From Haplomitrium mnioides (lineage: Eukaryota > Marchantiophyta > Haplomitriopsida > Calobryales): a stretch of DNA of 21,014 nt. Under the pieces are notes generated by a model that searched no databases, had not been told where the DNA came from, and saw only the letters and a program-made list of their open reading frames with translations. The stretch lies in the NCBI GenBank assembly GCA_049999725.1, contig JBNGIS010009057.1:1-21014 (forward strand), written 5' to 3'. Every line of letters begins with the position of its first letter. The stretch's first letter is position 1. Position numbers and translations under genes: made by a program. Below are positions 1 through 10,317 of the stretch, piece by piece.

Positions 1-690
1 AGGAGTGCATGTCAGGAGGTGCCTGAGTGTGTCCTGCTGGTGGGCTTGTGTTCTGAGTTCCAGGTTGTAAATCTGTGGGAGGTTTAGTGGCAAAATCAAT
101 TCTGCTTTAAGTTCTGTTCTGTTCTGTGATTGTTATATTTTTAAGGAGAGAACCTGCTGTGGTCAATCAGTCAGTGGATACTGGTTGGTGGGTTGCAGTA
201 GAGCAAGGAGTGCTCAGGATTGTGTGTGCCTATGGAATAGGTGGGCATTTCAACAAATAAACAGAGTAGTGGGTGGTTGGAGGAACAGCAGTTGGATGTG
301 AGATCAGGAGGGTCGTTCCATAGCTGAGTTCTCAGCATCAAGCTCTGGGATATATTGGGTTGGAGTGGCTTGAGTATCTAATTTGAGGGAAGTGAGATGT
401 TGTAATGAAGGTAGGCACTGGAGTGTTGGTTTGAGAGTTCCTTGCAAGTTGGGGAACTGGTTGCTTGTGAATTTCTCTGATTCAGCTTCTGTTTAAAATC
501 AGCCTGTACAGCAGCTTTCTTATCCTAGAAGTGTTAGTCATACAATTTGAGTAATTCTTGGCTTTTGTTCTATTATAGTAGTAGTAGTTTTTGTGTTTGG
601 TTTTGTGGAGAAGGTTGTCAGTCCTATAGAGTGGAGAGCGGTCCATCTCTAAACTGATAGAGTGCAGTTTCAGAACTCTTTAAAGAACCT
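1..690. other. Left flank, single-copy sequence without a recognisable gene
   Basis: This stretch shows no copy of the 63-bp unit and no open frame that looks coding. The + strand is rich in G and T, with small simple-sequence patches such as three tandem GTTCT at 111-125 and four tandem TAG at 576-587. It reads like intronic or intergenic DNA of a large genome. I recognise no domain, RNA gene or transposon terminus here. Its main use is as a unique anchor for locating the array in a genome. Confidence 0.6.
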
Positions 691-697
691 GGAAAGT

Positions 698-751
698 TGG
701 TAAAAGTGGATTAAGAGCAGATTTCTATATAGATCTTGCGTGGTTCGATCC
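698..751 (+). promoter_or_regulatory. Possible RNA polymerase III A box / B box pair (SINE- or tRNA-like)
   Basis: TGGTAAAAGTGG at 698-709 fits the A-box pattern TRGYNNARNNGG. GGTTCGATCC at 742-751 contains a B box of the GWTCRANNC type. Their start-to-start spacing of 44 nt is close to that in tRNA genes. The flanking bases do not form a tRNA: the would-be acceptor stem (691-697 against about 763-769) does not pair, and the T stem pairs poorly. If real, this is more likely the head of a degenerate tRNA-derived SINE than a tRNA. It points toward the array. The first run of four T downstream is at about 838-841, inside the first repeat unit, which would end a polymerase III transcript at about 150 nt. 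A chance match is quite possible. Confidence 0.25.
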
Positions 752-1299
752 TTGGTTGTTGTCTTTGGGGTTGGAGTGCTGCTGCTGTGCTACGACAAAA
801 CAGAAGACGAAGAAATAGCGGAGGGAAGGAGTGTAAGTTTTATTTTACATGGATGGCTCCATATATAAGAAGAAGAAATAGCACATGGAACGAGTGTAAG
901 TTCCATATTTCATGGATGGTTATGAATATAAGAAGAAGAAATAGCCCAGGGAAGGAGTGTAAGTTCTATATTACATGTATAGCTCTTAATACAAAAAGAG
1001 GAAATAGCAGAGGGAAGGAGTGTAAGTTCCATATTACATGAATAGCTTTGAAGAGAAGAACTAGAAATAGCAGAGGGAAGGAGTGTAAGTTCCGTATTAC
1101 ATGGATAGTTCTGAATATAGGAAGAGAAAAAGCACAAGGAAGGAGTGTAAGCTCCATGTAACATGGATAGCTCTTAACATAAGAAGAAGAAATAGCACAG
1201 GGAAGGAGTGTAAGTTCCATATTACATGGATAGCTCTCAACATAAGAAGAAGAAATAGCAGAGGGAAGGAGTGTAAGTTCCATATTACATAGATAGCTC

Positions 1300-1815
1300 T
1301 GAACACAAGAAGAAGAAATAGCACAAGGAAACAATATAAGTTCCATATTACATAAATAAATCTTGATAGCTATGAATATAGGAAGAAGAAATAGCAGAGG
1401 GAAGGAGCGTAAGTTCCATCTTACAAGGGTAGCTGTTATAATAAGAAGAAGAAATAGCAAAGGGAAGGAGGGATAGCTCTGAATATAAGAAGAATAAATA
1501 GCAAAGAGAAGAAGTGTAAGTTCCATATTACATGGATAGCTTTGAATATAAGAGGAAAAAATAGCAAGAGGGAAGGAGTGTAAGTTCCATATTACATGGG
1601 TAGCTCTGAATAAAAGAAGAAGAAATAGCAGAGGGGAGGAGTGTAAGTTCCATTATACATGGGTAGCTCTGAATATATGAAGAAGAAATAGCGAAGTGAA
1701 GGAGGAATAGCTCTGAATATAAGAAGAAGAAATAGCAGAGGGAAGGAATGTAAGTTTCATATTACATGGGATAGCTCTTAATATAAAAAGAACAAATAGG
1801 AGAGGGAAGGAGTGT
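1300..1815 (+). repeat. Higher-order block A, copy 1
   Basis: A run of about nine units recognised by private variants: the unit containing CATAAATAAATCT (1351), then CTTACAAGGGTAGCTGTTA (about 1422), a truncated unit near 1470, another near 1704, and a unit reading GGGATAGCTCTTAATA near 1769. The same order of variants recurs at about 2530-3100. The offset is 1232 bp at the left and 1276 bp at the right. Most of the 44-bp difference comes from an extra partial unit in the second copy. Confidence 0.75.
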
Positions 1816-2529
1816 AGGTTCCATATTACGTAGATAGCTCAGAATATAAGAAGAAGAAATAGTAGAGGGAAGGAGTGTAAGTTCCATATTACATGGATAG
1901 CTCTGAATATAAGAAGAAGAAATAGGAGAGGGCAAAAGTGTAAGTTCCATATTACATGGATACCTTTGAATATAAGAAGAAGAAATAGCAGAGGGAAGGA
2001 GTGTAAGTTCCATATTACATGGATAGCTCTGAATATAAGAAGAAGAAATAGCACAAGGAAGGAGTGTAAGTTCAATATTACTTTGATAGCCCTGAATATA
2101 AATAAAAGAAATAGCAGAGAGGAGTGTAAGTTCCATATTACATGGATAGCTCTGAATATAAGAAGAAGAAATAGTTGAGGGAAGGAGTGTAAATTCCATA
2201 TTACATGGATATCTCTGAATATAAGAACAAGAAATAGGAGAGGGAAGGAGTGTAAGTTTCAAATTATATGGGATGGCTCTGAATATAAGAAGAAGAAATA
2301 GCGCAACGAAGAAGTGTAAGTTCTATATTTGATGGATAGCTCTGAATATAAGAAGAAAAAATAGTTGAGGGAAGGAGTGTAACTTCCATATAACATGGAT
2401 AGCTCTGAACATAAGAACAAGAAATAGCATAGTGAAGGAGTTTAAGTTCCATATTACATGGATAGCTCTGAACAAAAGAAGAAGAAATAGCACAGGGAAA
2501 AAGTGTAAGTTCCATATTACATGGATAGC

Positions 2530-3100
2530 TCTTAACACAAGAAGAAGAAATAGCACAAGGAAGCAGTACAAGTTCCATATTACATAAATAAATCTAGATA
2601 GCTATGAATATAGGAAGAAGAAATAGCAGAGGGAAGGAGTATAAGTTCCATCTTACAAGGGTAGCTGTTAATATAAGAAGAAGAAATAGCAAAGGGAAGG
2701 AGGGATAGCTCTGAATATAAGAAGAATAAATAGCAGAGAGAAGAAGTGTAAGTTCCATATTATATGGATAGCTCTGAACATAAGGAAGGAGTGTAAGTTC
2801 CATATTACATGGATAGCTTTGAATATAAGAAGAAAAAATAGCAGAGGGAAGGAGTGTAAGTTCCATATTACATGGGTAGCTCTGAATAAAAGAAGAAGAA
2901 ATAGCAGAGGGAAGGAGTGTAAGTTCCATATTACATGGGTAGCTTTGAATATATGAAGAAGCAATAGCGAAGGGAAGGAGGAATAGCTCTGAATATAAGA
3001 ATAAGAAATAGCGGAGGGAAGGAGTGTAAGTTTCATGTTACATGGGATAGCTCTTAATATGAAAAGAACAAATAGCAGAGGGAAGGAGTGTAGGTTCCAT
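2530..3100 (+). repeat. Higher-order block A, copy 2
   Basis: The second occurrence of the variant series at 1300-1815, with CATAAATAAATCT at 2583 and the GGGATAGCTCTTAATA unit near 3045. It differs by point changes and by an additional partial unit near 2770-2815, where a unit is cut from GAACATAAG directly to GAAGGAGTG. The two copies have diverged by several changes per unit, so this duplication is not very recent. Confidence 0.75.
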
Positions 3101-3224
3101 ATTTCGTGGATAGCTATGAATATAAGAAGAAGAAATAGTAGAGGGAAGGAGTGTAAGTTCCAAATTACATGGATAGTTGTGAATATAAGAAGAAGAAATA
3201 CCATAATGAAGGAGTGTAAGTTCC

Positions 3225-3250
3225 TTAGTGAAAAGCTTCCGTGCCGTTCC
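3225..3250 (+). repeat. 26-bp insertion inside a satellite unit (1 of 3)
   Basis: Directly after GTAAGTTCC the unit is interrupted by a segment that begins TTAGTGAAAAGCTT and ends in TTCC, after which the normal ATGCTACATGG follows. The insertion ends in the same four bases that precede it, as expected for a slippage or template-switch event with a TTCC repeat at its edges. It carries a HindIII site (AAGCTT). Two related insertions lie at 5905 and 6289. Confidence 0.85.
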
Positions 3251-4463
3251 ATGCTACATGGATGGCTCTAAATATAGGAAGAAGAAATAATAGAGGGAAG
3301 GACTGTAAGTTCCATATTACGTGGATAGCTCTGAATATAAGAAGAAGAAAAAGCACATGGAAGGAGTGTAAGTTCCATGTTACATAGATAGCTCTAGATA
3401 TAAGAAGAAGAAATAGGAAAAGGAAGAAGTGTAAGTTCCATGTTACGTGGATACCTCTGAATATAAAAAGAAGAAATAGCATAGGGAAGGAGTGTAAGTT
3501 CCTTATTACATGGGAAGCTCTGAATATATAAAAAAAAGAAATAGCAAAGGGAAGCTGGGATAGCCTTGAATATAAGATGAAGAAATAGCAGAGCGAAGGA
3601 CTGTAAGCTCCATATTACATGGGATAGCTCTGAATATAACAAGAACAAATAGAAGAGGGAAGTAGTGTAAGCTCCATATTACATGGATAACTCTGTATAT
3701 GAGAAGAAGAAATAGAAGAGGGAAGGAGTGTAAGTTTCATTTTACATGGAAAGCTCCGAATAAAAGAATAAGAAATAGGAGAGGGAAGGAGTGTAAGTTC
3801 TATATTACATAGGTAGCTTTGAATATAAGAAGAAGAAATAGCAGAGGGAAGGAGTGTCAGTTCCATGTTATATGGATAGCTTTGAAGATAAGAAGAAGAA
3901 ATAGCAGAGGGAAGGAGTGGAAGTTCCATCCTACATGGATAGCTCTCAATATAAGAAGAAGAAATAGGAGAGCGAAGGAGTGTAAGTTTCATACTACATG
4001 GATAGCTTTGAATATAAGAACAAAAAACAACAGAGGGAAGGAGTGTAAGTTCCATATTACATGGATAGCTCTGAATATAAGAAGAAGAAATAGCATGGAG
4101 AAGGAGTGTAAGTTCAATATTACTTTGATAGCTCTGAATATAAGATGAAGAAATAGTAGAGGGATGGAGTGTAAGTTCAATATTACATGGATAGCTCTGA
4201 ATACAAGAAGAAGAAATAGCAGATTGAAGAAGTTTAAGTTGCATATTACATTTATAGCTCTGAATATAAGAAGAAGAAATATTAGAGGGAAGGAGTGTAA
4301 GTTCCATATTACATGGGTAGCTGTGAATATAAGAAGAAGAAATAGCAAAGGGAAGAAGGGATATCTCTGAATATAAGAAGAAGAAATAGCAGAGGGAAGG
4401 AGTGTAAGTTCCATATTACATGGGATAGCTCTGAATATAAGAAGAATAAATAGCAGATGGAAG

Positions 4464-4473
4464 NNNNNNNNNN
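4464..4473. other. Assembly gap (10 N) with duplicated edges
   Basis: Ten N. The 47 bases before the gap (4417-4463) are identical to the 47 bases after it (4474-4520), including private variants such as AGAATAAATAGCAGATGG. The gap may therefore be an unmerged overlap of the same DNA. A related unit at 4664 shows the local sequence is itself duplicated, so a collapsed multi-unit repeat is the alternative. The true length here is unknown. Confidence 0.97.
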
Positions 4474-4663
4474 TACATGGGATAGCTCTGAATATAAGAA
4501 GAATAAATAGCAGATGGAAGTAGTGTAAGTTCCATATTACATGGATAGCTCTGAATATAAGGAGAAGAAATTGCACAAGGAAGGACTGTAAGTTCCATAT
4601 TACATGGATAGCTCTAAATAAAAGAAGAAGAAATAGTAGAGGGAAGGAGTGTAAGTTCCATAT
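4474..4663 (+). repeat. Three-unit (190-bp) local duplication, copy 1
   Basis: Three successive units are recognisable: one with the extra G (TACATGGGATAG) and AGATGGAAG, one with AAATTGCACAAGG, and one with CTAAATAAAAGAAG. The same three types follow in the same order from 4664. The offset is 190 bp, which is three units plus the extra G. Confidence 0.75.
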
Positions 4664-4853
4664 TACATGGGATAGCTCTGAATATAAGAAGAATAAATAG
4701 CAGATGGAAGGAGTGTAAGTTCCATATTACATGGATAGCTCTGAATGAAAGAAGAAGAAATTGCACAAGGAAGGAGTGTAAGTTCCATATTACATGGATA
4801 GCTCTGAATAAAAGAAGAGGAAATAGCAGAGTGTAGGTTTCATATCACATGGA
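4664..4853 (+). repeat. Three-unit (190-bp) local duplication, copy 2
   Basis: Second copy of the three-unit set at 4474-4663. Its last unit (from about 4790) has lost 8 bp, going from AGCAGAG straight to TGTAGGTTT. That truncated unit then takes part in the larger 433-bp duplication. Confidence 0.7.
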
Positions 4854-5163
4854 TAGCTCTGAATATAAGAAGAAGAAATAGCAGAGGAAAGGAGTGTAAG
4901 TTCCATATTACATGGGTAGCTCTGAATATAAGAAGAAGAGATAGCAGAGGGAAGGAGTGTAAGTTTCATATTACATGGGTAGCTCTGAATACAAGAAGAA
5001 GAAATAGCAGAGGGAAGGAGTGTAAGTTCCATGTTACATGGATAGCTCTGAATATAGGAAAAACAAATTGCACAAAGAAGGAGTGTAAGTTCCATATATC
5101 ATGGATAGCTCTGAACATAAGAAGAAGAAATATCACAAGGAAGGAGTGTAAGTTCCATATTAC
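4731..5163 (+). repeat. 433-bp higher-order repeat, copy 1
   Basis: Seven consecutive units, six of full length and one with an 8-bp deletion (6 x 63 + 55 = 433). The same series follows immediately as copy 2. Shared private marks include the truncated AGCAGAGTGTAGG unit, AAGAAGAGATAGC, the ATAGGAAAAACAAATTGC unit, CCATATATCATGG and the TATCACA unit. The two copies differ at few positions, so this is one of the younger duplications in the array. Confidence 0.92.
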
Positions 5164-5596
5164 ATGGATAGCTCTGAATATAAGAAGAAGAAATTGCACA
5201 AGGAAGGAGTGTAAGTTCCATATTACATGGATAGCTCTGAATAAAAGAAGAGGAAATAGCAGAGTGTAGGTTCCATATCACATGGATAGCTCTGAATATA
5301 AGAAGAAGAAATAGAAGAGGAAAGGAGTGTAAGTTCCATATTGCATGGGTAGCTCTGAATGTAAGAAGAAGAGATAGCAGAGGGAAGGAGTGTAAGTTTC
5401 ATATTACATGGGTTGCTCTGAATACAAGAAGAAGAAATAGCAGAGGGAAGGAGTGTAAGTTCCATGTTACATGGATAGCTCTGAATATAGGAAAAACAAA
5501 TTGCACAAAGAAGGAGTGTAAGTTCCATATATCATGGATAGCTCTGAACATAAGAAGAAGAAGTATCACAGGGAAGGAGTGTAAGTTTTATATTAC
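5164..5596 (+). repeat. 433-bp higher-order repeat, copy 2
   Basis: A direct tandem duplicate of 4731-5163. Every diagnostic mark is displaced by exactly 433 bp; for example, the CCATATATCATGG unit has its ATGGATAG at 5101 and 5534. From 5597 the unit types no longer match copy 1, which places the right end of the block. Confidence 0.92.
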
Positions 5597-5904
5597 ATGG
5601 ATAGCTATTAATATAAGAAGAAGAAATAGCACACGGAATGAGTGTAGGTTCCATAATACATGAATAGCTCTGAATATAAGAAGAAGAAATAGCAAAGGGA
5701 AGGAGTGCTAGCTCCATATTACATGGATAGCTCTGAATAAAAGAAGAAGAAATAGCAGAGGAAAGGAGTGTAAGTTTCATATTACATGGGTAGCTCTGAA
5801 TATAAGAAGAAGAAATAGCAGAGGGAAGGAGTGTAAGTTTCATATTACATGGGTAGCTCTGAATACAAAAAGAAGAAATAGCAGAGGGAATGAGTGTAAG
5901 TTCC

Positions 5905-5929
5905 ATAGTGAAAAGCTTCTATGCAGTCC
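5905..5929 (+). repeat. 25-bp insertion inside a satellite unit (2 of 3)
   Basis: The same insertion as at 3225, here ATAGTGAAAAGCTTC followed by TATGCAGTCC, one base shorter. The unit after it shares CTCTAAATATAGGAAGAAG with the unit after the first insertion. The two therefore probably descend from one event copied together with its neighbour. Confidence 0.82.
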
Positions 5930-6288
5930 ATGTTACGAGGATAGCTCTAAATATAGGAAGAAGAAATAGTAGAGGGAAGGAGTGTAAGTTCCATATAACA
6001 TGGATAGCTTTGAATATAAGAAGAAGAAATAGCAGAGGGAAGGAGTGTAAGTTCCATATTACATGGGTAGCTCTGAATATAGGAAGTAGAAATAGCAAAG
6101 AGAAAGAGGGATAGCTCTTAATATAAGAACAAGAAATAGCAGAGGGAAGGAGTGTAAGTTCCATATTACATGGATAGCTTTGAATATAAGAAGAAGCAAT
6201 AGCAGAGAGAAGGAGTGTAAATTCCATATTACATGGATATCTCTGAACATAAGAAGAAGAAATAGCATCAGGAAGGAGTGTAAGTTCC

Positions 6289-6314
6289 TTAGTGAAAAGC
6301 TTTCGTGTAGTTCC
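6289..6314 (+). repeat. 26-bp insertion inside a satellite unit (3 of 3)
   Basis: The third member, beginning TTAGTGAAAAGCTTTCGTG and ending AGTTCC, again placed right after GTAAGTTCC and followed by normal ATATTACATGG. Its right-hand neighbour is a different unit type from those of the first two. The breakpoint of a later exchange probably lies just to its right. Confidence 0.85.
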
Positions 6315-6595
6315 ATATTACATGGATAGCTCTCAACACAAGAAGAAGAAATAGCACAGGGAAGGAGTGTGAGTTCCATTTTACAAGGATAGCTCTGAAT
6401 ATAAGAACAAGAAATAACACACGCAAGGAGTGTAAGTTCCATATTACATGGATAGCTCTTAATATAAGAAAAAGAAATAGCACAGAGAAGGAGTGTAAGT
6501 TCCATATTACATGGATAGCTCTTAATATAAAAAGAAGAAATACCAGAGGGAAGGAGTGTAAGTTCCATATTACATGGATAGCTCTGAATATAAGA

Positions 6596-6605
6596 NNNNN
6601 NNNNN
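6596..6605. other. Assembly gap (10 N) with duplicated edges
   Basis: Ten N. The 47 bases to the left (6549-6595) equal the 47 bases to the right (6606-6652). The duplicated length is the same as at the first gap. Here the duplicated sequence is nearly pure consensus, so chance identity between adjacent units is harder to exclude. Confidence 0.97.
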
Positions 6606-7450
6606 GGAAGGAGTGTAAGTTCCATATTACATGGATAGCTCTGAATATAAGAAAAAGAAATAGCAGAGGGAAGGAGTGTAAGTGCCATATTACATGGGAT
6701 AGCTCTGCATATAAGAAGAAGAAATAGCACAGGGAAGCAGTGTAAGTTCCATATTACATAGATAGCTCTGAAGATAAAAAGATGAAATAGCAGACGGAAG
6801 GAGTGTAAGTTCCATATAACATGGATAGCTCTGAACATAAGAAGAAGAAATAGCATAGGGAAGGAGTGTAAGTTCCGTATTACATGGATAGCTCTGAACA
6901 TAAGAAGAAGAATAGTAGAGGGAAGGAGTGTAAGTTCCATTTGCATGGATAGCTCTGAATATAAGAAAAAGAAATAGCACACGAAAGGAGTCTAAGTTCC
7001 ATATTACATGGATATCTTTGAATATAAGAAGAAGAAATAGAACACGGAAGGAGAATAAGTTCCATAGTGCATGGATAGCTCTTAATTCAAAAATAAGAAA
7101 TAGCATAGGGAAGGACTGTAAGTTCCATATTACATGGATAGCTCTAAATATAAGAAAAGGAAATAGCAGAGGGAAGGAGTGTAAGTTCCATATTACATGG
7201 ATAGCTCTGAATATAGGAAGAAGAAATAACACACAGAAAGAGTGTAAGATCCATATAACATGGATAGCTCTGAACATAAGAAGAAGAAATAGCACAGGGA
7301 AGGAGTGTAAGTTCCATATTACATAGATATCTTTGAATATGAGAAGAAGAAATATGAGAGGGAAGGAGTGTAAGTTCCATATTACATGGATAGCTAAGAA
7401 TATAAGAAGAAGAAATAGCAAAGGGAAGGAGTGTAATTTCCATATAACAT

Positions 7451-7740
7451 GGATAGCTCTGGATAGCTCTTAATATAAGAAGAAGAAATAGCACAAGGAA
7501 GGAGTGTAAGTTTCATATTACATGGATTGCTCTGGTTATAAGAAGAAGAAATAGCATAGGGAGGGAGTGTAAGTTCCATATGACATGGATAGCTCTGAAC
7601 ATAAGAATAAGAAATAGCAGAGGGAAAGAGTGTAAGTACCATATTACATGGATAGCTCTGAATATAAGAAGAAGAAATAATAGAAGGAAGGAGTGTAAGT
7701 TCCATATTACATGGATAGCTCTAAATATAAGAGAAGAAAT
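7451..7740 (+). repeat. Higher-order block B, copy 1 (starts with a 10-bp stutter)
   Basis: It begins with GGATAGCTCTGGATAGCTCT, a 10-bp duplication inside one unit. The following units carry TAAGTTTCATATTAC, GCTCTGGTTATAAG and a GGGAGGGAG change. The same order appears at 8795-9084, with an offset of 1344 bp. Confidence 0.65.
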
Positions 7741-8400
7741 GGCACAGAGAAGGAGTGTAAGGTCCATATTACATGGATAGTTGTGAACAGAAGAAGAAGA
7801 AATAGCACAGAGAAGGAGTGTAGATTCCATATAACATGGATAGCTCTGAATAGCTCTTAATATAAGAAGAAGAAATATTACAGGGAAGGAGTGTAAGTTT
7901 CATATTACATGGATAGCTTTGAATACAATAAGAAGAAATAGCATAGGGAAGGAGTGTAAGTTCCATATTACATGGATAGCTCTGAACATAAGAAGAAGAA
8001 ATAGTAGAGGGATGGAGTGTAAGTTCCATATTACATGGATAGCTCTGAATATAAGAAGATGAAATAGCAGAGAGAAGGAGTGTAAGCTCCATATTACATT
8101 GATAGCTCTGAAAATAAGAAGAAGAAATAGCAGAGGGAAGGAGTCTAAGTTCCATATTACATGGATAGCTCTCAATATAAGAAGAAGAAATAGCAGAGGG
8201 AAGGACTGTAAAATCCATATTACATGGATAGCTTTTAATATAAGAAGAAGAAATAGCAGAGGGAAGGAGTGTTAGTTCCATATTACATGGGATAGCTCTG
8301 AATATAGAAAGAAGAAATAGCACACGGAAGGAGTGTAAGTTCCATATAACGTTGAGAGCTCTGAACATAAGAAGAGGAAATAGCACAGGAAAGGAGTGTA
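7741..8400 (+). repeat. Higher-order block C, copy 1
   Basis: About ten units recognised by an ordered set of variants: TGTAGATTCC, a stutter GGATAGCTCTGAATAGCTCT (7838-7857), GAATACAATAAGAAG, a TGTAAAATCC unit near 8207, GTGTTAGTTCC (8271), CATGGGATAG followed by ATATAGAAAGAAG, and a GAGAGCTCTGAACATAAGAAG unit. All recur 1917 bp further on. Confidence 0.85.
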
Positions 8401-8794
8401 AGTTCCATTTTTCATGGATAGCTCTGCATATAAGAAGAAGAAATAGGAGAGGGAAGGAGTGTAAGTTCCATATTACATGGGATAGCTCGGAATATAACAA
8501 GAAGAAAAAGCATCGGGAAGGAGTGTAAGTTCTATATTACACGAATAGCTCTGGATATAAGAAGAAAAAATAGCACAGGGAAGGAGTGTAAGTTCTATAT
8601 CACATGGATAGCTCTGAACATAAGAAAGAGAAATAGCATAGGGAAGGAGTGTAAGTTCCATATTCAATGGATAGCTCAGAACATAAGAAGAAGAAATAGC
8701 ATAGAGAAGGAGTGTACGGTCCATATTACATGTATAGCTCTTAACATAAGAAGAAGAAATAGCACAAGGAAGGAGTGTAAATTCCATATAACAT

Positions 8795-9084
8795 GGATAG
8801 CTCTAGATAGCTCTGAATATAAGAAGAAGAAATAGCACAGGGAAGGAGTGTAAGTTTCATATTACATGGATCGCTCTGATTATAAGAAGAAGAAAGAGCA
8901 CATGGAGGGAGTGTAAGTTCCATTTTATATGGATAGCTCTGAATATAAGAAGAATAAATAGCACAGGGAAGGAGTGTAAGTTCCATATTACATGGATAGC
9001 TCCGAATAAAAGAAAATGAAATAGCCGAGCGAAGGAGTGTAAGTTCCATATTACATGAGTAGCTCTGATTATAAGAAGAAGAAA
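8795..9084 (+). repeat. Higher-order block B, copy 2
   Basis: The stutter GGATAGCTCTAGATAGCTCT at 8795-8814 is followed by TAAGTTTCATATTAC (8851) and GCTCTGATTATAAG, and then by a unit with GGAGGGAG. Each sits 1344 bp from its counterpart in copy 1. Divergence is moderate. Confidence 0.65.
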
Positions 9085-9657
9085 TAGCGAAGGGAAGGAG
9101 TGTTAGTTCCATATTACATGTATAGCTTTGAATATAGGAAGAAAAAAAAGCAGAGGGAAGGAGTGTTAGTTCCATATTACATGGATAGCTCTTAATGTAA
9201 GAAGAAGAAATAGCACAAGGAAGGAGTGTAAGTTCAATATTAATTTGAGTGCCCTAAATGAATATAAATAAAAGAAATGGTCGAGGGAAGGAGTGTAAGT
9301 TCCATATTACATAGATAGCTCTGAATATATGAAGAAGAAATAGCAGAGGGAAGAAGTGTAAGTTCCATATTACATGGATAGCTCTGAATAAAACAAGAAG
9401 AAATAGAAGAGGGAAGGAGTGTAAGTTACAAATTACATGGGAGAGCTCTGAATATAAGAAGAAGAAATAGCAGAGGGAAGGAGTGTAAGTTCCATATAAC
9501 ATGGATAGCTCCGAATATAAGAAGAAGATATAGCATAGAGAAGGAGTGTAAGTTCCATATAACATGGATAGTCCTGAACATAAGAAGAAGAAATAGCATA
9601 GGGAAGGAGTGTAAGATCCATATTACATGGATAGCTCTGAACATAAGAAGAAGAAAT

Positions 9658-10317
9658 AGCACACAGAAGGAGTGTAAAGTCCATATTACATGGATAGCTG
9701 TGAATATAAGAAGAAGAAATAGCACAGAGAAGGAGTGTGGATTCCATATAACATGGATAGCTCCGAAAAGCTCTTAATATAAGAAGAAGAAATAGCAGAG
9801 GGGAGGAGTGTAAGTTTCATATAACATGGATAGCTTTGAATATAATAAGAAGAAATAGCATAGGGAAGGAGCGTAAGTTCCATATTACATGGATGGCTCT
9901 GAACAAAAGAAGAAGAAGTAGCAAAGGGAAGGAGTGTAAGTTCCATATTACATGGATAGCTCTGAATATAAGAAGAAGAAATAGCAAAGGGAAGGAGTGT
10001 AAGCTCCATATTACATGGATAGCTTTGAATATAAGAAGAAGAAATAGCAGAGGGAAGGAGTGTAAGTTGCATATTACATGGATAGCTTTGAATATAAGAA
10101 GAAGAAATAGCAGAGGGAAGGAGTGTAAAATCCTTATTACATGGATAGCTTTTAATATAAGAAGAGGAAATAGCAGAGGGATGGAGTGTTAGTTCCATAT
10201 TACATTGGATAGCTCTGAATATAGAAAGAAGAAATAGCACACGGAAGGAGTGTAAGTGCCATATAATGTGGAGAGCTCTGAACATAAGAAGAGGAAATAG
10301 CACAGGAAAGGAGTGTA
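9658..10317 (+). repeat. Higher-order block C, copy 2
   Basis: Second copy of 7741-8400 at a constant offset of 1917 bp: the stutter partner is at 9755-9774 and GTTAGTTCC at 10188. 1917 equals 30 units plus 27 bp, and the surplus reflects the stutters and indels between the copies. Beyond about 10320 the unit types diverge from those after copy 1. Confidence 0.85.

Noticed and set aside
691-769. Functional tRNA gene
   Set aside because: A- and B-box-like motifs are present, but the acceptor arms do not pair and the T stem has at least two mismatches.
736-1041. Open frame crossing from the left flank into the array
   Set aside because: The first 22 codons are unique sequence without a recognisable signal or domain, and the rest is satellite.
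4785-4810. AATAAA motifs in several units as polyadenylation signals
   Set aside because: They arise from single-base variants of GAATATAAG in scattered units and have no downstream GU-rich element. Their recurrence is explained by the repeat.
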